Part shown: positions 9,095 to 17,839 of the stretch, one piece after another
Numbering within the stretch: position 1 is the first letter of the stretch
Layout: each line of letters begins with the position of its first letter
DNA from: Alphaproteobacteria bacterium
GTDB lineage: Bacteria > Pseudomonadota > Alphaproteobacteria > Sphingomonadales > Sphingomonadaceae
Direction: 5' to 3'
DNA: 64,000 bases
Assembly (NCBI GenBank): GCA_018970445.1
Contig: JAGWWF010000012.1
Location: 38,298 to 102,297, forward strand
Notes under the pieces: model-generated
The model's database searches: none
What the model saw: only the letters and a program-made list of their open reading frames with translations
What the model was told of the DNA's origin: nothing
Position numbers and translations under genes: made by a program

Positions 9095-10225
9095 ATGACG
9101 CTTGCTGCTGGCACCGACCTGCTGGCGCTGGCGCTGATGGCCGGCTGCGTGCTCGCTGGCCTGTGGGTGGCCCGGCAGCCGCGCCTGGCCTGGTTCAGTC
9201 CGCCGATGACGGCATTGGCGCTGGTTGTGGCATTGGCCAATTCCGGGATCATGCCACCCAGCGGCGGGCTTGCGGTGCCCGGCCTGTTGTCCGGCCCGCT
9301 GCTGGCGGCGGCGATCTTCCTGCTGTTGCTGCAGGCTGATCTGCGCGGGATCATGGCGGTGGGGCCGGGCCTGTTGCTGGCCTTTTTGGTTGGTTGTGTT
9401 GCGGTGGCAGTGGCTGCATTAGCGGCGGCCAGAATGCCGGCGATCGTGCAGGTCATCGGCCCACAGGCCGCGGAAGTGGCCGGCATGTTTGCCGGCACTT
9501 ACACGGGCGGCGCCGTCAACTTCAATACACTGGCCGCTAGCTTTGGCATGGATCGCCAGGGGCTGGTGTTTCTGGGCGCCACCGCGGTCGACAATGTCTG
9601 GACGGCGCTGTGGATCATGGCCTGCGGGCTGGCGGCCAGCCGTATTCGGGCAAAGTCACCCACTCCCGCGACGCTGGCAGCGCCAGAAGGCAGACCGGGC
9701 AATGATCTGTCGGTCGAGGCTTTGGCGCTGGGCACCATTGCCAGCATCGCGGCGGTCTGGGCGGGCGCATGGGCGGGCCAACAACTGCCGCTGGTCCATC
9801 CATTGCTGTGGACCACGGTCATTGCCCTGGTCGCGGCGCAGACCCCGCTTTCGCGGTTGGGCCGGGTGCTGGAACCCGTGGCCATCTTGCTGCTTTACCT
9901 CTTTATCGCCTCGCTCGGCATCGATGTCAGGGTGGCGGACTTTGGCGACGCGATGGGCCTCCTGGCGGGCCTTGCTGCCATGGTGGGGGTAATTCTGGCG
10001 GTGCATGCGGCCGTGATGCTGGCGATTGCCCGCTGGACGCATATCGACCGCGGCGCGCTGATCGTCGCCTCCCAAGCAGCCATTGGCGGCCCGCCGACAG
10101 CCATTGCGGTTGCACAAGCGCTTGATCGCCATGACTTGCGGCTGCCCGCCGTGCTGATGGGCTTGCTGGGCTACGCCATTGGTACGTGGCTGGGCCTTGC
10201 TGTCACGTTGCTGGCCAGTCGCTAG
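9095..10225 (+). CDS. DUF819 family membrane protein (putative permease)
   Basis: The 376-residue protein is almost entirely hydrophobic, with about ten predicted membrane segments. GTYTGGAVNFNTLAASFGM and, near the C-terminus, ASQAAIGGPPTAIAVAQAL are the duplicated conserved motifs of the DUF819 family, which resembles anion or amino acid transporters. ATG 9095 is used rather than an in-frame TTG at 9086. Its 3' end overlaps the convergent dipeptidase by 4 bp. Placement beside a dipeptidase suggests transport of a dipeptide or amino acid; this is not shown for the family. Confidence 0.85.
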   Translation: MTLAAGTDLLALALMAGCVLAGLWVARQPRLAWFSPPMTALALVVALANSGIMPPSGGLAVPGLLSGPLLAAAIFLLLLQADLRGIMAVGPGLLLAFLVGCVAVAVAALAAARMPAIVQVIGPQAAEVAGMFAGTYTGGAVNFNTLAASFGMDRQGLVFLGATAVDNVWTALWIMACGLAASRIRAKSPTPATLAAPEGRPGNDLSVEALALGTIASIAAVWAGAWAGQQLPLVHPLLWTTVIALVAAQTPLSRLGRVLEPVAILLLYLFIASLGIDVRVADFGDAMGLLAGLAAMVGVILAVHAAVMLAIARWTHIDRGALIVASQAAIGGPPTAIAVAQALDRHDLRLPAVLMGLLGYAIGTWLGLAVTLLASR

Positions 10226-11199
10226 GCATCAACCCAGCAACGCTGGGCAATGCGATGCCAGTTGCCACCCATGATGGCCGCAACCTCGCCAGGCGCAAGA
10301 CCCGCCGACAGCAACCCGGCCCGTATGGCCGGCACTGCTTCCGGCGGGGTACATTCCGTGGGCGCCTCATAACCTGAACCTGGCGGAAAACTGCCTTTCA
10401 TGGCGGATTTTTCACTTTCGAGCCCGGCCAGATCAAAGACGAAATCCAGCCCGAGCCCAACGTGCAATGGCCCCACCAGGGCCACCAGCTGCAGCAGATG
10501 TTGCACAACCAGCGTCTCCAGCGCCGCGCCCTGGCCCAGGAAGAGGCGCAAGCCATTGACCCCAATCACACCACCGCTGGCAGCGCAGGCCAGCGCCAGT
10601 TCGTTTGAGATGTTGCGCGGATGGTCACAAGCCGTCCGCAGGTTGGAATGCGACAGGATCATCGGCTTGCGGGCGACCGCCAATGCTGCCATTGCCGCTT
10701 CAGGCGCGGTGTGGCTGAGGCATACCACGATGCCGGCGTCTTCCATCGCGCTGATCAGGTCCCTGCCAGCCGGGGTCAACCCGGCTTCATCATGCACCCC
10801 GCCGGCAGCCCAGTTGCGCCGGTTGTAAGCCAGCAGCATCCACCGCACGCCCAGGTCGTGCAGGATGCCGACACGCGACAGATCGCCCTCCAGAGGGGCG
10901 GCACCTTCGACATCAAAAACCACAGCCAAGCGACCGGCGCGACGCGCTGCTTCGATCTGCTTTACCGAGCGCGCCAGGCAGAAGCGGTCCGGCCGCGCCG
11001 ATAACCAGGCCGTGATGGCCTGCGCCATGGCCAGATGTTCGTCCCAGGCCATTTCCCCATAGCCAATGTTGAGGCTGACCACATCGACGCCTGCGTGGGC
11101 ATACCGGTCAAGCACGCCCAGATGGGCAGGCAGATCGGCTAGCGCCATGGGCGGACAGGCGTGATTGTCCCAAACAGGTGGCGGCAATTGAGCGGTCAT
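10222..11199 (-). CDS. Dipeptidase of the M19 (membrane/renal dipeptidase) family
   Basis: This 325-residue TIM-barrel metallopeptidase shows the family signatures SHSNLRTACDHPRNIS, LLAYNRRNWAAGG and HVGLGLDFVFD. M19 enzymes hydrolyse dipeptides, often with a D-residue at the C-terminus, using two zinc ions. Unusually, the N-terminal H-x-D ligand motif reads DNHACPP, so the second acidic ligand is absent and one metal site may differ. No signal peptide is seen, so it probably acts in the cytoplasm. ATG 11199 has a GGAGG site about 5 bases upstream. It overlaps the upstream MFS gene by 4 bp (ATGA), so the two form an operon. Confidence 0.85.
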   Translation of the reverse strand: MTAQLPPPVWDNHACPPMALADLPAHLGVLDRYAHAGVDVVSLNIGYGEMAWDEHLAMAQAITAWLSARPDRFCLARSVKQIEAARRAGRLAVVFDVEGAAPLEGDLSRVGILHDLGVRWMLLAYNRRNWAAGGVHDEAGLTPAGRDLISAMEDAGIVVCLSHTAPEAAMAALAVARKPMILSHSNLRTACDHPRNISNELALACAASGGVIGVNGLRLFLGQGAALETLVVQHLLQLVALVGPLHVGLGLDFVFDLAGLESEKSAMKGSFPPGSGYEAPTECTPPEAVPAIRAGLLSAGLAPGEVAAIMGGNWHRIAQRCWVDA

Positions 11200-12440
11200 G
11201 GAACCTCCGCGGTTGTGGTCGGGGCCTGCCGGGTCATGATGACATGGGCCAGCGCCACGCCGGCCGCCAGCAGCGCCGGCACCAGCCACAATACTGGCCA
11301 ATCGGGCATGCCATCAGGCTGTCGGGTGGCCGTGGCCACCAGATTAGCAAGGTTGGCGCCAATCACGGTGCCAATGCCCAGCGTCATGAAGGTCAGGAAC
11401 GCCTGGGCTCGGGCCCGGGCGGCAGGTGGGAAGAGCCTGTCCACATGCACCTGCCCTGCAACAAAGAAGAAATCATAGCAGACACCGTGCAGCAATATGC
11501 CTGCCAGCAGCATCCAGGTCGTCGCGCCATCAGCCGAATGGCCAAACGCAAACAGCAGATACCGCGCCACCCAGGCCAGCATGCCGATCAGCAGCACCCA
11601 GCGGATCCCCAGCCGCGCCAGCGCGAGCGGCAACAACAGCATGAACAGGATTTCCGAAACCTGGCCCAGCGATTGGACGGCGGCGGCACGCGGCATGCCG
11701 GCCGCGATCAGGAAGGCATTGGCATAGGCATAGTAGAAGCTGAGCGGCACGACGATCAGGGTGGAGCAGGCAATGAACACCCAGAAACCACGCTCACGCA
11801 CAGACAAAGCGAAATCAAAACCCAGCAGCGTTGACCAGCCTTGCCTCGCGTTGGCCGGGGGCGGGGGCGGCTTCGGCAGTGTGAAGCAGTAAAGACCCAG
11901 AACTGCAGCACCCATTGCTGCCAGGAAAATGGGTGCGCGGGTGGGCTCCAGCGGGCCTGTAGGCAGCAGGCCAACTGCCAGTGCCAAATCAGGCCCGAAG
12001 CCAATCAGCAGTCCGGCCACAATCCAGCCAATGGTGCCCAATGCCCGGATCGGCGGGAATTGCCGCGTGCTGTCCTCCAGCAGGGCCATAACGACCGCGT
12101 TCGACAGCGGAATGGTCGGCATGTAGAGCAGCATGACCAGCAGCACGGCACCAATCATGCGGCCATTGCCACTTTCAACATATGCCAAATGGAGCAGCGC
12201 TGCCGCGCCCAGCACATGCAATATGCCCAGCAGGCGCCCAGCCTGGACATGGCGGTCGGCCAGCGCGCCGAACAGCATAGGGCTGACAATCGCGGCATAA
12301 CCCTGCGTGGCATAGGTGGTGCCGATGATATCGTCGAACGGGCCCGCCGCGAGCCAGGCGCCCAGTGTGACCCACCATGCGCCCCACACGAAATATTGGG
12401 CGAACATCAGCAGCCCCAGGCGCGCCGCTAGCACTGACAT
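11196..12440 (-). CDS. MFS transporter of the nucleoside:H+ symporter type
   Basis: The 414-residue protein has about twelve hydrophobic helices and begins with MFAQYFVWGAWWVTLGAWL, close to the opening helix of the NupG/XapB nucleoside symporter family. The family is widespread in sphingomonads, where the substrate is often not a nucleoside. ATG 12440 follows a GGAG three bases away; a TTG nine bases earlier is the alternative. It is the first gene of an operon with the dipeptidase and is divergent from the sox genes. It may import a dipeptide or N-alkyl amino acid, which is inference from context. Confidence 0.85.
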   Translation of the reverse strand: MSVLAARLGLLMFAQYFVWGAWWVTLGAWLAAGPFDDIIGTTYATQGYAAIVSPMLFGALADRHVQAGRLLGILHVLGAAALLHLAYVESGNGRMIGAVLLVMLLYMPTIPLSNAVVMALLEDSTRQFPPIRALGTIGWIVAGLLIGFGPDLALAVGLLPTGPLEPTRAPIFLAAMGAAVLGLYCFTLPKPPPPPANARQGWSTLLGFDFALSVRERGFWVFIACSTLIVVPLSFYYAYANAFLIAAGMPRAAAVQSLGQVSEILFMLLLPLALARLGIRWVLLIGMLAWVARYLLFAFGHSADGATTWMLLAGILLHGVCYDFFFVAGQVHVDRLFPPAARARAQAFLTFMTLGIGTVIGANLANLVATATRQPDGMPDWPVLWLVPALLAAGVALAHVIMTRQAPTTTAEVP

Positions 12441-12470
12441 CGTCTCCAATTAGATGACTTGATGCATATA

Positions 12471-12486
12471 CGATATTTGAGTATCG
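12471..12486. promoter_or_regulatory. Palindrome between the MFS and sox transcription units
   Basis: CGATA (12471-12475) and TATCG (12482-12486) are inverted arms separated by 6 bp, in an AT-rich patch between the divergent MFS-dipeptidase and sox operons. It lies 11 bases before the strong ribosome site of the small ORF that precedes soxB. It is a candidate operator. Confidence 0.3.
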
Positions 12487-12509
12487 AAATGGAAACAAGG
12501 AGCATCTGC

Positions 12510-12596
12510 GTGGCGGTTCCAGGAATGCGCTGGCCTGGCCTTTCGGGCCGTTCGCCGCTCGACGGGCATCCCGAACCTGTTGCATGTTCGGCATGA
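12510..12596 (+). CDS. Small upstream ORF (28 aa) coupled to soxB
   Basis: A GTG at 12510 is preceded by a perfect AAGGAG (12497-12502) at 7 bases' distance, much better than anything before soxB itself. The frame encodes 28 residues (beginning MAVPGMRWPGLSG) and stops with a TGA that overlaps the soxB ATG at 12593 as ATGA. Such an arrangement suggests a leader peptide that feeds ribosomes into soxB. No homolog is recognised, and it may have no function beyond coupling. Confidence 0.4.
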   Translation: MAVPGMRWPGLSGRSPLDGHPEPVACSA

Positions 12597-13861
12597 ATCG
12601 CAGCCGCTCCAAGCCGGCGCGCTATGGCCTGTTGTCGCTGCTGCGCGGCGGCTTCAACGGCCAACGACACTGGACGCCCATCCTCAATGAACCGGAGACA
12701 CCGGATCGCCATTATGATGTCGTCATCATCGGCGGCGGTGGCCATGGCCTGGCAACGGCGCATTATCTGGCGGCCAACCACGGGATCACCCGGGTCTGCG
12801 TGATCGAGCGGGGCTGGATTGGCGGCGGTAACACCGGGCGGAACACCACCGTGATACGTTCGAACTATTTCTTCCCGGAATCCGCAGCACTGTATGACCT
12901 GTCGCTCAGGCTTTATGAAGGGCTGTCCCGCGCCCTGGAATACAACATCATGTTTTCACAGCGCGGCATGTGGATGTTGGCGCACGACCGGCACGGCATG
13001 GAAATGCTGCACCGGTCCGCCAGCGCCATGCTGCTGAACGGTGTGGATGCCGAACTGCATGATGGCGCCGGGGTTCGCGGCCGGATCCCCGGTCTAAACC
13101 CGGCCCCGCGCTTTCCCATCGTTGGCGGCCTGCTGCAGCCGCGCGGTGGCACCGCACGTCATGATGCGGTTGCCTGGGCCTATGCCCGTGCCGCCTCAAG
13201 GGCCGGGGTCCATGTCCTCCAGAACACCGAAGTCACCGGCCTTGCACAGGCGGGCGGGCGGGTCGTTGGCGTCAAGACCTCACGCGGCGACCTCAGCTGT
13301 GATCGCGTGGTTGCCGCCGTTGCCGGGCATAGCAGCGTCTTGGCCAACATGGCCGGTTTGCGGCTGCCCATCCAATCCTTCGCATTGCAGGCCTTTGTCT
13401 CGGAGCCGGTGAAGCCGTGCCTCGACACGGTACTGCTTTCGCCGGCGACCGGCATCTATCTTTCGCAATCCGACAAAGGCGAGATCGTGCTGGGGGCCGG
13501 GCTCGACCTCTTCATTTCCTATGCCCAGCGCGGCAGCCTGCCAATGATGGAGCAGGCCGCCGCCGGGGCGATCGAGCTGTTCCCCCAGTTTTCCCGGCTG
13601 CGGTTCCTCCGGCAATGGGCGGGCATCTGCGATGTGGTGCATGACAGCTCGCCCATCCTCGATGAAAGCGAGCTGGCCGGGCTGCATTTCAACTGCGGCT
13701 GGGGCACCGGCGGCTTCAAGGCCATCCCGGCCGGTGGCTGGCTTACGGCGCACCATGTGGCCACGGGCGAAGCGCATGCCATTGCTAGGCCGTTCGGATT
13801 CTCGCGCTTCCCCACTGGCGCCATGATCGACGAAGCCGCAGCCTCGGGGATCGCGCACTGA
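12593..13861 (+). CDS. soxB: Sarcosine oxidase-type beta subunit, FAD-dependent oxidoreductase
   Basis: This 422-residue subunit carries the amine-oxidising site of heterotetrameric sarcosine oxidases. It has the FAD motif VVIIGGGGHGLATAHYLA near residue 40, then GGGNTGRNTTVIRSNY, and GGTARHDAVAWAYARA, whose H190 corresponds to the residue that covalently binds FMN in sarcosine oxidase. A C-terminal GWGTGGFKAIPAGG completes the pattern. ATG 12593 is preferred over ATG 12584 because it overlaps the stop of the upstream small ORF. Relatives oxidise sarcosine, but also N-methylglutamate and opines. Confidence 0.92.
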   Translation: MNRSRSKPARYGLLSLLRGGFNGQRHWTPILNEPETPDRHYDVVIIGGGGHGLATAHYLAANHGITRVCVIERGWIGGGNTGRNTTVIRSNYFFPESAALYDLSLRLYEGLSRALEYNIMFSQRGMWMLAHDRHGMEMLHRSASAMLLNGVDAELHDGAGVRGRIPGLNPAPRFPIVGGLLQPRGGTARHDAVAWAYARAASRAGVHVLQNTEVTGLAQAGGRVVGVKTSRGDLSCDRVVAAVAGHSSVLANMAGLRLPIQSFALQAFVSEPVKPCLDTVLLSPATGIYLSQSDKGEIVLGAGLDLFISYAQRGSLPMMEQAAAGAIELFPQFSRLRFLRQWAGICDVVHDSSPILDESELAGLHFNCGWGTGGFKAIPAGGWLTAHHVATGEAHAIARPFGFSRFPTGAMIDEAAASGIAH

Positions 13862-14136
13862 TGCTGGAGATCAACTGCCCCTGGTGCGGGCCGCGACCTG
13901 AAGCCGAGTTTCGTTGCGGCGGGGAAATCCCCATCATCCGCCCGACACCCGATTGCACGGATCGGGAGTGGGCAGCCTATCTGCACGAAAGGACCAATCC
14001 CAAGGGCATGCACCGGGAACGCTGGCTGCATGTTTTGGGTTGCGGCATGTGGATTGCAGCGATCCGGTCGACCATCAACCATCATATCACTCGCACCGGT
14101 CCGCTGGCGGCGCCCCACGATGAGGCATCGTCATGA
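13861..14136 (+). CDS. soxD: Sarcosine oxidase-type delta subunit
   Basis: The 91-residue protein has the zinc-binding pattern of SoxD: CPWCGPRPEAEFRCGG at the N-terminus, and later ERWLHVLGCGMW with a further His and Cys. It is a structural subunit of the tetrameric complex. Its ATG shares one base with the soxB stop (TGATG), and its stop overlaps the next ATG as ATGA, so expression is tightly coupled. Confidence 0.92.
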   Translation: MLEINCPWCGPRPEAEFRCGGEIPIIRPTPDCTDREWAAYLHERTNPKGMHRERWLHVLGCGMWIAAIRSTINHHITRTGPLAAPHDEASS

Positions 14137-16994
14137 CCAGCCTGCGGCTTGATGCCGGTGGCAGCATGATTGACCGCGCCCGGCCGCTACAGTTCCGGTG
14201 GGGCAGGACAAGGTTGGCAGGCCTGGCCGGCGACACACTGGCTTCGGCGCTCATGGCCAATGGCGAGTCCGTCTTTGCACGAAGCTTCAAATATCATCGG
14301 CCCAGAGGCCTGCTCGCCGCCGGCCTGGAAGAGCCCAACGCGATCGTGCAATGGCAGGAAGGCCGGCTCACAAGCCCCAATCTGAAGGCAACCACGCTGG
14401 AGCTGCACGACGGCCTGATAGCAGCGCCCGTCAACGCGTGGCCATCGCCGCAGTTCGATCTGCTGGCGGCAAATGGCTGGATCAAACGCTTCATCCCAGC
14501 TGCCTTTTACTACAAGACCTTCATTTGGCCGCATTGGCACTTGTTCGAACCGGCGATCCGCCGAGCTGCGGGCCTTGGGCTGGCTCCGGTCCACCCTGAC
14601 CCTGACAGCTATGCTCAGCATGTCGACCAGGTGGATTGCCTGGTGGTCGGCGCCGGCCTTGCGGGTCTGCAGGAAGCCGCCAGCCTTGCCCGCCAGGGCA
14701 AGAAGGTGATCCTGGCTGAGAGCGACCCCTGGCCCGGTGGCGCGATATTCGGACCGGCACACGACACGGAGCGGGCTCAGGCCAACCGCCTTGCCGCGGA
14801 ACTGTCCGCCTGCCCCAATGTGCGCGTGCTGCTGCGCACGACCGTGCTCGCACTGCAGGATGATGGCTTGGTAACCATGCTGGAGCGACTGACCGACCAC
14901 TTGCCAGTGGCCCAGCGCCAAGGGCCGCGCCATCGGTTATGGAAGCTCAGGGCACGTGATCTGGTTCTCGCCACCGGTGCCCATGAACGCCCGTTGGTGT
15001 TTGACGGCAATGATCGGCCCGGTGTCATGCTCGCCAGCGCCGCAGGGCAGTTGCTGGAGCGACAGGCGGTATCCCCTGGCCGCAGGCTGGTGCTGGCGGC
15101 CAACAATGACCGCGCCTGGGATGCCGCGCTTGCCCTTGCAATGGCGGGGTTGGGCGTGGCCGGCATCATGGACGCTCGGACGGCTGCTGATCCGGCGCGG
15201 GTTGCGGTCGCGACCGTGCTGGGCATCAGAATGGAGTTTGAAACGGTGCCATGGCGGGCCCGCGGCTCCCGGCATATCACTGCAGTCGAAACAGCGCGGA
15301 TCATTGCAGGAGGGGCGGCACGACCCACCGGCACAGCAATTGCCTGCGACACGCTGCTGATGTCGGGTGGCTACAGCCCGGTCGTACATCTCCATGGCCA
15401 GGCTGGCGGGCAGTTGGTCTGGCATGACGGCGTGCAAGCGTTCCTGCCGGTGCCAGGCGCGCTCCCATGTCGGATGGTCGGCGCGGCTGCTGGCGATGGC
15501 CTGGGCCATGTCCGCCCTGTCTGGCACATTTCGGCAGATCCCCGCCGGCCCAGTGCTAAGGCTTTTGTCGATTTCCAGAATGACGTGACCGCCGCTGATG
15601 TGGCGCTGGCGCGATCGGAATCGTTCCGTGCCGTGGAACATCTGAAGCGTTACACGACGTTGGGGATGGCCACAGATCAGGGCAAGACATCCAACATCAA
15701 CGGCCTTGCCATTATGGGCGGCCTTGCCGGCCTGTCTCCGGATACCGTTGGGACCACGCGGTTTCGCCCACCCTATGAACCGGCGCCGATCGGCGCCTTT
15801 GCCGGGCACCGGGTGGGCCAACTGCTGCGGCCGGTACGCCGCCTGCCAGCGCATGCTGCGCACGCGTCACTGGGGGCGCGGTTCGAGGAATATGGCCTTT
15901 GGGAGCGTCCAAGCTGTTACCCAAAGGCTGGCGAAACGGAAGCCGACGCGGTGTTTCGCGAAGCTGCAGCCGTGCGCGCCGGCGTCGGCCTGTTCGATGC
16001 GTCACCCCTGGGCAAGATCGAGGTGAAAGGGCCCGACGCCGCCAACTTTCTCGATCGAATTTATGTCGGGCGGGTTTCCACCTTGCGGCCGGGTGGTTGC
16101 CGCTATGGTCTGATACTGAATGAACATGGCATTATCCTGGATGATGGCATTGTAGCGCGAATTGCGGACGATCATTTCCTGGTGGGCACGACCAGTTCTA
16201 ATGCCCGCATCGTTCACCAGCATCTGGAAGAATGGTTGCAATGCGAATGGCCCCAATTGCTGGTGGCCATCGCCGATGTCACCCAGCAATGGGCGGTGAT
16301 GAACGTGGCAGGCCCAAATGCCCGTCGACTGTTGGAAGGTTTGGCGTGCGATATTGACCTTGATGGCGCGGCTTTTGCGCATCTGGGTCACCGCGAGGGC
16401 CATGTCGAGGGTGTGCCCTGCCGCATGCAGCGCGTCAGCTACACTGGTGAGTTGAGCTTTGAGCTGGCCGTACCATCCCGATTTGCCTTGGCGCTGCACG
16501 CCCGGCTCCTCGCCTGCGGCGCGGATCTGGGCATTGTTCCCTTCGGGATAGAGGCAATGATGGTGTTGCGAACTGAGAAGGGTTTCCTGCATCTGGGCTC
16601 CGACACCGATGGCACAACCTTTCCAGACGATGTGGGCTTTGGTGCGCCTGTCCGGTTGCGAAAGGACGATTTCATCGGGCGCAGATCATGTCTGATGCCC
16701 GAAGCCATGCGACCTGACCGGCGCCAACTTGTTGGTTTGCAAAGTGTCGACGGCACGTTGTTGCCCATCGGCGGTCACGTGCTTGGCAAAGGCCAAGACA
16801 GGCAAAGCCAAGGATGGGTGACCAGTTCGGTGAATTCGCCCGCTCTTGGTCGCGCAGTCGCGCTTGCGATGGTGTGTGCCGGGCGCAGCCGTCATGGCGA
16901 AGAGGTTGTTGTCTGGAACCGTGGCGGCACGCAGCGGGCGCGCATTGTTTCGCCAGTCGCGTTCGATCCCAAGGGAGAGCGCATGCATGGCTGA
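14133..16994 (+). CDS. soxA: Sarcosine oxidase-type alpha subunit
   Basis: The 953-residue subunit has an N-terminal ferredoxin-like fold (GDTLASALMANGE, SFKYHRPRG) without cysteines, so no iron-sulfur cluster is expected there, as in true sarcosine oxidases. A dinucleotide-binding domain starts near residue 170 (VVGAGLAGLQEA). From about residue 600 the C-terminal half is a GcvT-like folate-binding domain ending with GELSFELAVPS and VLRTEKGFLHLG. This domain captures the released formaldehyde as methylene-tetrahydrofolate. It overlaps soxD by 4 bp and soxG by 8 bp. Confidence 0.92.
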   Translation: MTSLRLDAGGSMIDRARPLQFRWGRTRLAGLAGDTLASALMANGESVFARSFKYHRPRGLLAAGLEEPNAIVQWQEGRLTSPNLKATTLELHDGLIAAPVNAWPSPQFDLLAANGWIKRFIPAAFYYKTFIWPHWHLFEPAIRRAAGLGLAPVHPDPDSYAQHVDQVDCLVVGAGLAGLQEAASLARQGKKVILAESDPWPGGAIFGPAHDTERAQANRLAAELSACPNVRVLLRTTVLALQDDGLVTMLERLTDHLPVAQRQGPRHRLWKLRARDLVLATGAHERPLVFDGNDRPGVMLASAAGQLLERQAVSPGRRLVLAANNDRAWDAALALAMAGLGVAGIMDARTAADPARVAVATVLGIRMEFETVPWRARGSRHITAVETARIIAGGAARPTGTAIACDTLLMSGGYSPVVHLHGQAGGQLVWHDGVQAFLPVPGALPCRMVGAAAGDGLGHVRPVWHISADPRRPSAKAFVDFQNDVTAADVALARSESFRAVEHLKRYTTLGMATDQGKTSNINGLAIMGGLAGLSPDTVGTTRFRPPYEPAPIGAFAGHRVGQLLRPVRRLPAHAAHASLGARFEEYGLWERPSCYPKAGETEADAVFREAAAVRAGVGLFDASPLGKIEVKGPDAANFLDRIYVGRVSTLRPGGCRYGLILNEHGIILDDGIVARIADDHFLVGTTSSNARIVHQHLEEWLQCEWPQLLVAIADVTQQWAVMNVAGPNARRLLEGLACDIDLDGAAFAHLGHREGHVEGVPCRMQRVSYTGELSFELAVPSRFALALHARLLACGADLGIVPFGIEAMMVLRTEKGFLHLGSDTDGTTFPDDVGFGAPVRLRKDDFIGRRSCLMPEAMRPDRRQLVGLQSVDGTLLPIGGHVLGKGQDRQSQGWVTSSVNSPALGRAVALAMVCAGRSRHGEEVVVWNRGGTQRARIVSPVAFDPKGERMHG

Positions 16995-17505
16995 CTTTGC
17001 CGCCATGCCGTTGACAGCCATGACTGGCCAGGGCCCGATTGTCGTGCGTCCCCGGCTGTTCTGCGTGTCTTGGCCTGACCGGCTCGCCCGACCTGCAAGG
17101 GCCCCCGTGCCCGGACAAGCACCCGTTCCGGTCGGAGAAGCCCGTGCAACGAATTCTGGCGCATTGTTTTCGGTTGCGCCGGGGGCGTGCCATGTTTGCC
17201 TTGACGACGCGACAACGGTGTTTGGCTCGGTCACAGATGCTTTGACGACCAACTGCTCCGATGCCCTGCTGCAGTGGGTCATGCAACCAAATCACCTCGA
17301 TGCGCTGGTGGCAGCCTATGCCGCTTTCGCGCTTCCGCAATTGCTGCCAGGCAGCGCCACCGCCCTGTCCATTGCCGGTGAGCGCATGATGCTTGCCCGT
17401 CCTTCCAATGGGCCCATCTGGCTCTTTCACGAATTGGCCCTGTTCGATTGGTTCAGTTCATTGATGATCAGAATCGGAATTCATGATAATTCTCAAAATA
17501 AATGA
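16987..17505 (+). CDS. soxG: Divergent sarcosine oxidase-type gamma subunit
   Basis: The 172-residue product is assigned mainly by position: it is the fourth gene of the B-D-A-G order and starts 8 bp inside soxA. LTTNCSDALLQW and the following small helical part are weakly like the gamma subunit fold, which is related to GcvT/YgfZ. Sequence identity to known SoxG looks low. The last dozen codons are AT-rich, merging into an AT-rich spacer, so the C-terminus may have been altered. Confidence 0.6.
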   Translation: MADFAAMPLTAMTGQGPIVVRPRLFCVSWPDRLARPARAPVPGQAPVPVGEARATNSGALFSVAPGACHVCLDDATTVFGSVTDALTTNCSDALLQWVMQPNHLDALVAAYAAFALPQLLPGSATALSIAGERMMLARPSNGPIWLFHELALFDWFSSLMIRIGIHDNSQNK

Positions 17506-17839
17506 GGAAAACAAGCTGAATATGCTTACTCACTAAGACAGGTATTGATAGTGTACTGGCAATTGAAACTGATCATTATTTTAAAGTTAAACCACGTGGA
17601 ATTTGCTCATTTGGTTCGATATGTTTTTGAATCCACTATTCGAAAGATAGATGATTCTTTAATTAGCAGGGCTCGTGTTGATCATATGGTCGTCGACATC
17701 CATCGTGGGCCCGCTTCCGCCCCAGCACTAGCAACTGCAAAAATCTGATAATTTATCACCGAGTTGCTCGCATTCTGTCTCCGCGCCGCATTCGGGATCT
17801 GGCTGTACTCTGGGCAAAATTGGAAAACGGGTGGGGGAA
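17506..17839. other. AT-rich spacer with no convincing gene
   Basis: From about 17470 to 17700 the base composition drops sharply from the GC-rich surroundings, with runs such as ATTATTTTAAAG. A frame of 67 codons with a TTG start (17545-17748, beginning MIVYWQLKLIIILK) exists but has no clear ribosome site or family. The segment may hold the promoter of the downstream MFS-GH92 operon or be a remnant of inserted DNA. Confidence 0.5.

Noticed and set aside
17545..17748. A 67-codon frame in the AT-rich spacer after soxG
   Set aside because: TTG start without a ribosome site and no recognisable family; kept only as a note on the spacer.
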